Shown here piece by piece: positions 33,444-41,766 of a DNA stretch of 64,000 nt. The position numbers and the translations under genes were made by a program. The DNA lies in the NCBI RefSeq assembly GCF_024793945.1, contig NZ_JANUSD010000016.1, positions 62,001 through 126,000 of the forward strand, read 5' to 3'. The notes beneath the pieces are model-generated. The model was not told the origin of the DNA. It saw only the letters and a list, made by a program, of their open reading frames with translations, and did not search any database. Within the stretch, counting starts at the first letter, position 1. The number at the start of each line of letters is the position of its first letter. The DNA is from Emticicia fluvialis (GTDB lineage: Bacteria; Bacteroidota; Bacteroidia; Cytophagales; Spirosomataceae).

Positions 33444-36407
33444 CTACGGAATAATAGCATCCGCCGCCGACTTCAATGCCGAGTCGGTGGCATTTTTGGC
33501 GCTGTCAGCAGCGTTTTTGGCGGCATCTGCCGCATCTTTGGCTGCCTTCGCGGCTTCGTCGGCGGCATCTTTGGCCGCATCGGCTGCATCTTTGGCCGCA
33601 TCTTCTGATGCCTTCAATGCACTGTCTGCCGCATCTTTGGCCGCATCAGCCGCATCTTTGGCTGCCTTTTCTGCCTCGTCGGCCGCATCTTTGGCGGCAT
33701 CTTCGGTTTCTTTTATTGCGCTGTCTGCCGCATCTTTGGTGCTGTCGGTGGCTTGTTTCAGGGCATCATCGGCCGCATTTTTGGTGGCGTCGGCTGCATC
33801 TTTGGCAGTTTTTTCTACCCAGTTACCAGCGGTGTCAATGGCGTAGCCCAGTTCTGCCATTACGGCGGCCACTTCTGCTTCGGTGGCATTAAATGCCTCA
33901 GTAAGCGCCTGAGCCACCACATCGGCACTGTAGCCCAGGGCCAGCAGTATTTCGCCCACTACCTCCATGGTACTGCCATATACATTGACAAGGGCGTCGG
34001 CTATTTCGTCGGCCGTGTAGCCTGCATATTGCAGGGCGGCGGCGGCGCTGTCTTCAGCGGCGTTATAGGCTGTTACCAGGGTCTGGGTTGTAAGGGTCGA
34101 CGTAGCGTTGTAAACGTCTTTCATGCCTTTGGCTACGTCGTTCAGGGCATAGGTGGTGCCTTTCAGCAGGTCGCCAACGGCTTCCGCACTTACACCATAC
34201 ACTACCTTAAAGCCTTCCATTACATATTCGGCGGTGTTGGTGGCCAGCACAATTACCCCCTGCGTTATGGCGTTTATCCAGGCGGCGGCATCGGCATACA
34301 GATTTTTGAAAAGCGATGTAACATTATCGATAATCCATTGATTGGCCATATTGATGATGTCTTGCAGGCTTTGGGTGTTGATATCCAGCGACAGTTCAGG
34401 GATATGGTAATGATAACCGGCGAAATTAAAACTGCCTACGTAAGTAAAGCGTATTACATTGGCGCTGGTATCAATCGTGAGTTCGCTGCTAATGGTTGAT
34501 ACAAAATGAATGCTGCCCAGATTAAACACATCAACCGAATCGGGAATCTGAATCATAAAATCGGCGCCATAAGTAAACGAGCCTGAAAAATACTGGTAGT
34601 TTTTTAGCACACAAGCCATTCTTGTGGTCAGTACAGATTCAAAATCAAGCTCGAAACTGAATCCACTACTGGTAACCGACGCCTCAACCGATTGCCGGCT
34701 GTCCAGAAACGCAATGGCGATACTGGCTACAAAGTATGGCGATGCAAACGTGCTTACCTCCATAACCGGCCCGCCTGCTTTAATAATTACCTCGGTGCCG
34801 GCGTTTTCAATAGCTATTTCTTCGGCTGAAGTTTCTGGCACCACATTGTTGCTGATGGGGTCTCCGGCCTCATTTACTTTTATGCTGATGGCCTGCCCGT
34901 TGCCTTTCAGGCTTAGTGGCCCAAGTTCATACGGCGACATGGTAATGATGCCGTTGACACCCGAAACAGGGTTGATGTCGAGGTCGCCATAGAAACCGAG
35001 CCCGAAGAAATCAAGATACCCGCTGAAACCAAACTCATATTTAGAAGTAGAGCCGTCTGGCAGTACCACCGGCTGGGTGGGGTTCTCCTGCCATACGAAA
35101 GACAGGTTTTTTACCGATACCGGAAAATCAATATTGAAATCGACGTCGGTAAAAATGGTTACCAGTTCGTTCAGGCTTATTTGTGATACATAAAAAGATA
35201 TATAGAGCGGGTTCGGGATATCGCCGATTAACGCACAAACCACCGCAAAGCTGTTGTCTTCTACCAGTACGTTGTCTTCCGGCTTACCAATGGTAAACGA
35301 CCCCTGCACGCCCAGCGAATACCCGATAATCGGCTGGAAAAACACACCCATACCCACGCCGAATGAGGTAAAATGAACCCCCTGAATAATAGGCGGAGTA
35401 AACAGCACAGAATTATCGCCCCTGATAACCACGCCGATATTGGCCTGGTCTGCACCGATTACCATCGATAAATCGGCATAGAAAGTTGGGTTGCTCCAGA
35501 GCTTGAATGGTATGGTGGCCTGTGCCATAAAGCCAACCTCGCCACTTTGCGGCGACAACGAAAAAGTAATGGCCGGATTACTGAGCGTTATATCTGTATT
35601 GGTCGCAACGGGTATCCTGATGGCATCAAGGCTGAAAGTGAGGGCAACCGTTACCAGATCCGGCGTTAAGGTATAGCTGAAACTGATGTTAACATGCACC
35701 ACCTTTACGCTGTTAAAAGGCGTAATGGTAAAGATATTGGCGGCTATCTGGCTGCCGAAATATATATCTTCCATGTTTACATCACAGCTCAGGCTTACCA
35801 GGTTGCCGTTGCCATTCAGGGTGGTGCAGGTAAAACTACTGACGGGGAAATCGGGCAAGAGCGAGGGCCATTTAACTCCCATATAGCCAATCAGGCTTTT
35901 AAGGCTGTAAGCGGTATCGGCCGGAGACGTACCTGTATCGGCCGATAAAGCCGCCAGCACCAGTATATACGACACATACGTGCAGGCCTGATAATTGGCG
36001 GTATCTTCATAAAAAGCATCTATCTGGTCGGGGGTGGCGTTGCCTCCTTCGGTCAGTTTTGCAAAGCTGACCGACAGCGCATCGTTGGGGTTAGCGGCAA
36101 TAAAGTCAAAGAAACTATAATTACTGGCTATTACGTCTGCATCGGCCTGGGTAATGGTAAAACCCTGCTGGCTGCTGCCGCCCTCATATACCATTCGTTT
36201 TACGGGTTTGTTCTGGTTGTCGTAGCAGATATAAACCGAGGTGAGGTCTGCCTGTTGATTGATAGCCAGCGTGCCTGAAGGTTCAATATGCCCCACAAAG
36301 CTGAGCCTGGCAATGTAATTGGGCTGGCCTGCGTTGGTGTCGTCAGTCGATAAATAGATACTAACCCCAGAAGAGAGGTCGTTTTTAAAACTGATAGAGT
36401 TTATCAT
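33444..36407 (-). CDS. Large beta-rich protein with GYTADEIADAL helices and C-terminal AKDAAD repeats
   Basis: The 987-residue protein has no signal peptide. Residues about 1-650 are beta-rich with alternating hydrophobic strands. Residues about 660-850 are helical and contain related 28- to 30-residue helical units: GYTADEIADALVNVYGSTME, GYSADVVAQALTEAFNATEA and the preceding YAADAAAWINAI-like segments. Residues about 855-985 are Lys/Asp/Ala repeats (AAKDAADAAKDAADSALK) like those of the three downstream genes. It is the first gene of the cluster on this strand, and a promoter should lie at 36408-36450. It may be a surface or scaffold protein that shares a modification or assembly process through the repeat tail. 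The family is not recognised. Confidence 0.65.
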   Translation of the reverse strand: MINSISFKNDLSSGVSIYLSTDDTNAGQPNYIARLSFVGHIEPSGTLAINQQADLTSVYICYDNQNKPVKRMVYEGGSSQQGFTITQADADVIASNYSFFDFIAANPNDALSVSFAKLTEGGNATPDQIDAFYEDTANYQACTYVSYILVLAALSADTGTSPADTAYSLKSLIGYMGVKWPSLLPDFPVSSFTCTTLNGNGNLVSLSCDVNMEDIYFGSQIAANIFTITPFNSVKVVHVNISFSYTLTPDLVTVALTFSLDAIRIPVATNTDITLSNPAITFSLSPQSGEVGFMAQATIPFKLWSNPTFYADLSMVIGADQANIGVVIRGDNSVLFTPPIIQGVHFTSFGVGMGVFFQPIIGYSLGVQGSFTIGKPEDNVLVEDNSFAVVCALIGDIPNPLYISFYVSQISLNELVTIFTDVDFNIDFPVSVKNLSFVWQENPTQPVVLPDGSTSKYEFGFSGYLDFFGLGFYGDLDINPVSGVNGIITMSPYELGPLSLKGNGQAISIKVNEAGDPISNNVVPETSAEEIAIENAGTEVIIKAGGPVMEVSTFASPYFVASIAIAFLDSRQSVEASVTSSGFSFELDFESVLTTRMACVLKNYQYFSGSFTYGADFMIQIPDSVDVFNLGSIHFVSTISSELTIDTSANVIRFTYVGSFNFAGYHYHIPELSLDINTQSLQDIINMANQWIIDNVTSLFKNLYADAAAWINAITQGVIVLATNTAEYVMEGFKVVYGVSAEAVGDLLKGTTYALNDVAKGMKDVYNATSTLTTQTLVTAYNAAEDSAAAALQYAGYTADEIADALVNVYGSTMEVVGEILLALGYSADVVAQALTEAFNATEAEVAAVMAELGYAIDTAGNWVEKTAKDAADATKNAADDALKQATDSTKDAADSAIKETEDAAKDAADEAEKAAKDAADAAKDAADSALKASEDAAKDAADAAKDAADEAAKAAKDAADAAKNAADSAKNATDSALKSAADAIIP

Positions 36408-36780
36408 AGCAAAAGTTTAGCAAAAGGCTTTATAAAAAACCCATACAGGGTTTTTCAGCCAAAATCAATTTTTTAGTAAGGAAAGGCAAAACGCATCTCG
36501 CACCTAACAATAAATTGATTTTGTACAGATAAATGTAGAAATATTTCTATTTTGTTGGATAAGAAATTTATTAAACGGAAAATATAATTTCCGGGCGGAT
36601 ACATTTTTTTTCTATAAAAACAAAATTTACCTCCCCGTGGTAAGCAGAAATCGGCCTTGGCGCACCCTGTAAGCAGGTTTTAGGCAGTAAGGGAGTACCG
36701 GCTATGGCAGCCGGGAAGACACCATAAAAAAAACGAATTGCGTGAAGATAAATGTGTAGCATGCCCAAAGCAGGCGGGTA
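36408..36780. other. Non-coding gap of about 370 bp
   Basis: No convincing gene was found. It holds the upstream region of the 987-residue protein. The stretch is AT-rich with several homopolymer runs. Confidence 0.4.
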
Positions 36781-36972
36781 TCAGGCCTTTTTCTTTTTCC
36801 AGTAAATAACCCCGGCCAGCAAAGCCAGCAGCACCACAATATTGCGGATGTCGGGCCATAATCTCTTGGTAGCAATCTCATACCCACTGCCAAACAAAGA
36901 AATAGTAAGCGTAAACTGCACCACCAAAGCCAGCACCAATACCCATTTAAGCAGGTTAAGAAAGATTTTCAT
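36781..36972 (-). CDS. Small membrane protein, two segments
   Basis: This 63-residue protein has two hydrophobic segments (about residues 8-27 and 44-58) and a Lys-rich end (YWKKKKA), consistent with an inner-membrane protein with its C-terminus in the cytoplasm. It has an ATG start and is too small to assign. It faces away from the secreted-protein gene at 37151 and has no operon partner. Confidence 0.55.
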   Translation of the reverse strand: MKIFLNLLKWVLVLALVVQFTLTISLFGSGYEIATKRLWPDIRNIVVLLALLAGVIYWKKKKA

Positions 36973-37150
36973 TTTGAGGATAAAACTGAATGAAAGAACA
37001 TACCATGTATCTGCAAAATTAAGCCTTTACATTGAGTAAATTGATAGTTTCAAAATTCTTTATTGGAAACAAAAAAATAATAATCAATTTCCAGGATTTT
37101 ACTTATTTTGGCAATGAAACAACAATCAATAAAAATTTAACAATCAGACT

Positions 37151-38011
37151 GTGAAAAAAATACTACTCATCCTGTCTTTTGCGCTGGCAACCGTTACTAC
37201 TTATGGACAATTTTATCTTCCCGATGGTAAAAAAATAAATACGAAGGGCAAAACAATTGCTGCGGTTCTCGATTCTCTGGGGGTTAGTGAAACAAATACT
37301 CACAGCCGTAGCAATGGTGAGGTCTACTTCAAAAGGCTTTCTAATAAGCCGGTTTTATTGCTTTTGGATCCTAAGACCAATCCTTTAAAAATAAAAGAAA
37401 TCATCAATTCTTATGATTATGCTGCTTATCTCAATTCTTACAGCTATTATTTTGATTTAACAGATATGATAAAGGAGCAAAAGCTCACCAAAAAGTATCT
37501 GATGGATGTGTTCGGTAATCCGGTAGAAGTCGGGACAAATAGTGATGGCAACGTAGAATGGTTTTATAAGAACCAAAACTTAATTGTAGTTTTTGAAGAA
37601 GAATATGCAAAATCAGTGAAGGTAATGAACTACAATGCCATAGGAAAACATAATTTGATGATAATTAAGCATGATGTAACCGGAAGTGATTATGGCATTG
37701 GCTTTAATATCGCTTTCATGAATCTGAGCGAAAAGGCTATTAAATACATTTATATAACGGCAACAGTATCAAATGCAGTCCATGATAAAATAGCTACAAA
37801 AACGGTTAGAGGTATAGGCCCCGTAGAAAAAGACGATACTGGATTTTATGAATTTGAAAACATTGTTTATTCACGGGTTGCGAAATATCTGACCTTGGAA
37901 AGTGTGAAGGTGCAATACATGGATGGAACAGTAAAAATTATACCTAAAAAAGAAGTTCAGTACATCAGAATGTGGGATTGGGAAGCTGAAGGAAACAGAA
38001 CAGCAGATTGA
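37151..38011 (+). CDS. Secreted protein of unknown function
   Basis: The start is GTG at 37151, giving a signal peptide (KKILLILSFALATVTTYGQ). The 286-residue product has a mixed alpha/beta N-terminal half (FYLPDGKKINTKGKTI, ETNTHSRSNGEVYF). The C-terminal half has a beta pattern of the FN3-like kind (GIGFNIAFMNLSEKAIKYIY, VQYMDGTVKIIPKKEV). It is more AT-rich than its neighbours. No conserved catalytic motif was seen. It converges on the toxin-antitoxin pair with only 6 nt between the stops. Confidence 0.6.
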   Translation: MKKILLILSFALATVTTYGQFYLPDGKKINTKGKTIAAVLDSLGVSETNTHSRSNGEVYFKRLSNKPVLLLLDPKTNPLKIKEIINSYDYAAYLNSYSYYFDLTDMIKEQKLTKKYLMDVFGNPVEVGTNSDGNVEWFYKNQNLIVVFEEEYAKSVKVMNYNAIGKHNLMIIKHDVTGSDYGIGFNIAFMNLSEKAIKYIYITATVSNAVHDKIATKTVRGIGPVEKDDTGFYEFENIVYSRVAKYLTLESVKVQYMDGTVKIIPKKEVQYIRMWDWEAEGNRTAD

Positions 38012-38017
38012 GTATCA

Positions 38018-38455
38018 CTATTCTTTTGACGGCGCTCCCTTAGCGCCCACTATGGTATCAGCATCCAAACCAGCAGTGTACCCAACCTCATCCTCGGCAA
38101 CCCAAGCCACAGGCGCATCAATTGCGGCAACAGCAGGTGTGGCAACCGTTATCAACTGCACAGACAAGGCGTTTTCAAGCCTGCTGATGGTCTCTAGCGT
38201 CAGGTTTTCATTGCCTTTCACAATTTTATTTACCTGCTGCGGGCTGATACCCAGCAACTCAGCCAGCTCTTTTTGCGTGGCCGGAGATTGATTTGCTTTA
38301 CGATTCTTCCGCAGAACACTTAAAACCTGAATAGCTATTTTAGCCGAACGGTCAAGCCATGATTTGTTCTCCTGATAGTAAAGGTGTTCATCCTGCCATG
38401 AGGTATCCACATTGGCAATTTTATCCAGTTTTTCAATCAGTATTTCATTTTCCAT
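38018..38455 (-). CDS. XRE-type helix-turn-helix antitoxin
   Basis: This 145-residue protein has a Cro/C1-type HTH at about residues 52-102 (TQKELAELLGISPQQVNKIV, NLTLETISRLENAL). The C-terminal 40 residues are acidic and could neutralise a toxin. It starts 5 nt after the stop of the upstream protein, which is of the type found with such antitoxins in Bacteroidota. The gene order is toxin first, as in higBA-type systems. It would repress its own operon and block the toxin. Confidence 0.75.
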   Translation of the reverse strand: MENEILIEKLDKIANVDTSWQDEHLYYQENKSWLDRSAKIAIQVLSVLRKNRKANQSPATQKELAELLGISPQQVNKIVKGNENLTLETISRLENALSVQLITVATPAVAAIDAPVAWVAEDEVGYTAGLDADTIVGAKGAPSKE

Positions 38456-38460
38456 ATTGC

Positions 38461-39015
38461 TTAAATTTCAAACTCAACAAAATCAAAATTAGATTCATCA
38501 ATTAATCCGTTTTCCTTTAAAAACTGTCTGGTTGCCTCCAGCTTTTGAAGTTCAAGCAAAAGATGAGGCCGGGTATTCATGGTGGCTGTTAACTTAATGG
38601 CTCCCCCGGAAACCACATATACATCGGCACTAATGCGGATAGCGTAAATTCTGAGCCACCCTCTTTTTGATTTCTCCTTAGCCAGTGGTTTCAGTTGGTA
38701 GTCGGTGTTGCTTAAGGGCTTAAAAATTTGTTGAAGGTTCTCTGCACCGGCATCGCTACTGTTTAGAATTCTGTAAAACTGATTTCTCAATTTTACGGCT
38801 TCTCTGCGAGTCAATTCTATGGCTTGTTCCATGCTCATGTTCCCAAAAAAACCGCTCAATAAATCACTTTCATGCGTTTCAAAAAACTGCGCCAGAAATT
38901 CAATATCCTGAATCCACAAATTTAACAGCCGTTGAAACTCATTTGATTGGCCGTCATAAGCAACCGAATAGAGTTTTTTTGATTTATCAACAGCAAATAT
39001 ACTACCAATTTTCAT
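38461..39015 (-). CDS. Putative type II toxin (RelE/HigB-like, larger form)
   Basis: The 184-residue protein has a C-terminal core with GWLRIYAIRISADVYVVSGG followed by AIKLTATMNTRPHL. This resembles the RelE/HigB-type segment common in Bacteroidota toxins that precede an XRE antitoxin. The N-terminal 90 residues are helical and family-specific. The predicted role is mRNA cleavage at the ribosome when the antitoxin is lost, but no catalytic residue can be fixed from sequence alone. A 5-nt gap couples it to the HTH gene. Confidence 0.65.
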   Translation of the reverse strand: MKIGSIFAVDKSKKLYSVAYDGQSNEFQRLLNLWIQDIEFLAQFFETHESDLLSGFFGNMSMEQAIELTRREAVKLRNQFYRILNSSDAGAENLQQIFKPLSNTDYQLKPLAKEKSKRGWLRIYAIRISADVYVVSGGAIKLTATMNTRPHLLLELQKLEATRQFLKENGLIDESNFDFVEFEI

Positions 39016-39135
39016 AAAATCAACTTATAAGTTTATTTTTTAGCGCACAACCCCGGCAAGATATTCCGGCAAAATTAACACAAAGCACCCCCACCCGCAG
39101 GCAGAGGTGCTTGGCAAAATCTTTAAACAGAAGTA

Positions 39136-40893
39136 TTAATAACCTATACTGGTGTTATCGCCGCGGGGGTCTGAGCCGCCCTCCAGCCTGCCATCAGGGC
39201 GAAGCATGATGCAGTCCATACGCCCGAGAGAACCCACCATTGGCACCATTTTGTAGCCTTTGGCTTTCAGGTTGTTGAGGGTGGCCTCGCTAAAAGCGTT
39301 TTTCTCGTAAGTGGTGTTATCCGGCAACCATTGGTGATGGTATTTCAGGGCGTTTACGGCCTGTTGCATGGTCATGCCGTGTTCAATTACGTTGATGATG
39401 GTCTGAAAAACCGAAGTAATAATCGTAGACCCACCCGGCGTACCCACTACCATAAACAGCTTATTGTCTTTCTCAACAATGGTGGGTGTCATAGAAGACA
39501 GCATCCGTTTGCCCGGGGCTATTTCGTTGGCTTTGTTGCCAATCAGGCCAAACATATTGGGCACACCGGCTTTAATACTAAAGTCGTCCATTTCGTTATT
39601 CATCAGAAAACCACCGCCCTGCACAACCACCTTACTGCCAAAACCGCCGTTGAGCGTAGTGGTGATAGACACCGCATTGCCGTCTTTATCAACCACCGAA
39701 TAATGCGTAGTTTCGCTGCTTTCATAGCCCGGCACTGTGCCGCCGCTTACGGCCTTGCTGTCGGTGGCTTTGTCGAAAGAGAAATCAGCCATGCGGTTTT
39801 TCAGATAGGCTTTGTCGGTCAGTTGTTTTACAGGCACTTTTACAAAGTCGGGGTCGCCCAGCCATTTGGCGCGGTCGGCATATACCCGGCGTTCGGCCTC
39901 AATAATAACCTGCACGGTCGAGTCGCTGTTCCAGCCCCAGCGTTTAATGGGGTATGGCTCTACAAATTTCATCAGCTGCATCAGGGCTACTCCCCCGCTC
40001 GACGTAGGCGGCATGGTAATTATCTTAAAGTCTTTGTATTTATCAACAATGGCATCGCGCCATACCGAGTGGTAATTCTTCAGGTCGTCGTGCGTAATAA
40101 TGCCCTTGCCGCGTTCCATTTCTTTCACCAGCAGGTCGGCACATTCGCCTTCATAAAATCCGGCGCGTTTACGTGTCTGTATCAGGCCCAGCATCCGGCC
40201 CAGGTCAGCCTGCACCAGCGTGTCGCCCTTTTTCCAGTCTTGTTTGTCTGGTCTTATATAATACGGCGACCCGGCCGCGTTTACTTTCAGCACATCGCCC
40301 CGTACGCGGTTCAGCCCTACGGCTTCGCGTTCGGTTAGCACAATACCGCTTTTTGCCAGCGCAATGGCCGGAGCCACCACTTTATCCCAGGGTAGTTTGC
40401 CAAACCGCTCGTGCATGGTTACCATACCATCAACCGAGCCCGGTACCCCACTGGCCAGATGCCCCAGAATACTCAGCCCGGCAATCGGATTCCCGTTCGC
40501 ATCCAGATACATATCGCGGTGTGCTTTGGCAGGGGCTTTCTCACGGAAATCGAGCGTAAAAGTGCCACCTTTTTTATCGCGGTACACCAGAAAACCGCCG
40601 CCGCCCAAATTGCCCGCCCACGGATACACCACCGCCAGCGCAAAGTGCGTAGCCACGGCCGCATCTATGGCATTCCCACCGGCTTTCAGGATATCTACCC
40701 CAACCTGCGAGGCAACCGGATGCGCCGAAGCTACCATGCCGTTGTCGGCCAGTACGCCTTTTTTGTCGTAGAAGGTCTTTACACCCGGCACATCAACCGC
40801 GTATTCGCTAAAACCTTTTATTTCCTGCGTTTGTTTGGGTTGATTTTTACAGGCAGCCAGCGCCAGCAGAAGAAAGAGCAGATTTTTTTTCAT
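39136..40893 (-). CDS. ggt: Gamma-glutamyltransferase (lipoprotein form)
   Basis: The 585-residue protein has a lipoprotein signal (LALAAC, Cys15), an early GMVASAHPVASQVGVDILKA motif, and the autocleavage/nucleophile site TTHYSV with Thr395 as the expected N-terminal residue of the small subunit. The GGFGSKVV and SSMTPTIV motifs follow. It would hydrolyse glutathione and transfer gamma-glutamyl groups in the envelope. Length is normal for the family. It is monocistronic, with nothing in its context to suggest a special role. Confidence 0.95.
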   Translation of the reverse strand: MKKNLLFLLLALAACKNQPKQTQEIKGFSEYAVDVPGVKTFYDKKGVLADNGMVASAHPVASQVGVDILKAGGNAIDAAVATHFALAVVYPWAGNLGGGGFLVYRDKKGGTFTLDFREKAPAKAHRDMYLDANGNPIAGLSILGHLASGVPGSVDGMVTMHERFGKLPWDKVVAPAIALAKSGIVLTEREAVGLNRVRGDVLKVNAAGSPYYIRPDKQDWKKGDTLVQADLGRMLGLIQTRKRAGFYEGECADLLVKEMERGKGIITHDDLKNYHSVWRDAIVDKYKDFKIITMPPTSSGGVALMQLMKFVEPYPIKRWGWNSDSTVQVIIEAERRVYADRAKWLGDPDFVKVPVKQLTDKAYLKNRMADFSFDKATDSKAVSGGTVPGYESSETTHYSVVDKDGNAVSITTTLNGGFGSKVVVQGGGFLMNNEMDDFSIKAGVPNMFGLIGNKANEIAPGKRMLSSMTPTIVEKDNKLFMVVGTPGGSTIITSVFQTIINVIEHGMTMQQAVNALKYHHQWLPDNTTYEKNAFSEATLNNLKAKGYKMVPMVGSLGRMDCIMLRPDGRLEGGSDPRGDNTSIGY

Positions 40894-41136
40894 TCAATTA
40901 GTATTTGGGTAATAGTTTGTTTGCAGAAAACAAATATAAGTTTTTAGGCGAAAAATAATCTTGCCCTGCCTGTTTTTTCTGCTTTTTGCCTGCCTCTAAA
41001 AAAGAAAACGGGCTTGCTGAAAAAAAAATCAGATACCCACGCAACCATTTAATCAGTTGTGTCGTAAAGTATAATGAAAACTATACCGACAATTGCTTCT
41101 AAAAAAAATCATATTATTAATAAAATTTCTACAAAA

Positions 41137-41144
41137 TAATTTTG
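41137..41144 (+). promoter_or_regulatory. -7 element TAATTTTG upstream of small-protein leader
   Basis: It matches TAnnTTTG. It lies about 200 nt before the 79-residue gene, leaving a long structured leader. Confidence 0.45.
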
Positions 41145-41190
41145 AATTGTTATTGAGAAGTTTTAATTTTAATTAGATATACCTATAGCC

Positions 41191-41289
41191 ATGAAAAGCC
41201 TTCTGTCTTACTGACCGACTGCTTTAGTTTTGGCGGGATTCTTCCCGCCATTTCAATTTTATGAAACTGTGCTTCCGCGCAGCAGTTTC
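41191..41289 (+). promoter_or_regulatory. Structured leader with possible leader peptide and two hairpins
   Basis: A seven-codon frame (MKSLLSY) ends at 41214. Hairpin 1 pairs GGCGGGA (41232-41238) with TCCCGCC (41243-41249) and is followed by ATTTCAATTTT. Hairpin 2 pairs GAAACTG (41263-41269) with CAGTTTC (41283-41289). This looks like an attenuator before the small-protein gene. No riboswitch class was recognised. Confidence 0.4.
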
Positions 41290-41340
41290 TGCCTGTACTA
41301 TGCGAAGTTAACCTCATTAAACAAGTCCGTCTACACACTT

Positions 41341-41580
41341 ATGGCAGCAGCATTTAACCTCCGTAACAAGGTGTCAGAGGCCCTTCAGCTCAGCAGGCTG
41401 ATTGCGCAAAACACATTGGGGAACGATTTTTTTGTAATGATACGCATCAGGGTTGATGGAGAATCGACGATGGTATCGTTAAAGAAGTTCAAGAATTTTC
41501 TTGAAAAAGAACGCCTGCGGTATGTGTCGTCATTCTCAGCCAGAAAAGGCGTCATGAACATTTCGGTTTACAGCTATTAA
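41341..41580 (+). CDS. ~80-residue protein, member of a four-copy local family
   Basis: The ATG at 41341 gives 79 residues, matching its paralogues; an earlier TTG frame start at 41230 adds an unrelated extension and was not used. The plan is helix (LRNKVSEALQLSRL), strand (FFVMIRIRV), helix (SLKKFKNFLEKERLR), YVSSFSA, and terminal strand MNISVYSY. ISVY, LKKF and the SS pair match the 13613 copy, and LRxxVxxAL matches the 51249 copy. There is no known domain. A long leader with hairpins suggests post-initiation control. Confidence 0.7.
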   Translation: MAAAFNLRNKVSEALQLSRLIAQNTLGNDFFVMIRIRVDGESTMVSLKKFKNFLEKERLRYVSSFSARKGVMNISVYSY

Positions 41581-41647
41581 TTTTGTAGGATGCCGTTTGC
41601 AACCCATGCGCTGCACAATTGCAGAGCCGGGGTTTATTTATTTGATG

Positions 41648-41712
41648 GTGAAACATAGCGTTGCCCGGGCGTACCTGATGGTAAAGCAAACGCGGGGTAC
41701 CCTATGTTTCAC
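41648..41712. repeat. 65-bp imperfect hairpin with CTATGTTTCAC arms
   Basis: The perfect 11-bp arms GTGAAACATAG and CTATGTTTCAC enclose about 43 nt, with an inner GTACC/GGGTAC pair. The arm sequence recurs in the dispersed repeat at 19011-19021. It lies between the 79-residue gene and the end of the histidine kinase gene and may serve as a bidirectional terminator. Confidence 0.5.
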
Positions 41713-41766
41713 TATTCAGAACAACAATGTTTATTGCGGTTTGTCTTGTAGGTCATTCTACAAAAA

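Noticed and set aside
30242..34000. Plus-strand Ala/Ser/Leu-rich frames opposite the AKDAAD repeats
   Set aside because: They arise from reading the repeats backwards. The minus-strand products have sensible N-terminal domains and starts.
39331..40338. Long plus-strand open frame opposite gamma-glutamyltransferase
   Set aside because: It lies fully antisense to a well-supported gene, its start is arbitrary and its product has no domain. High GC in the third codon position of the real gene explains the frame.
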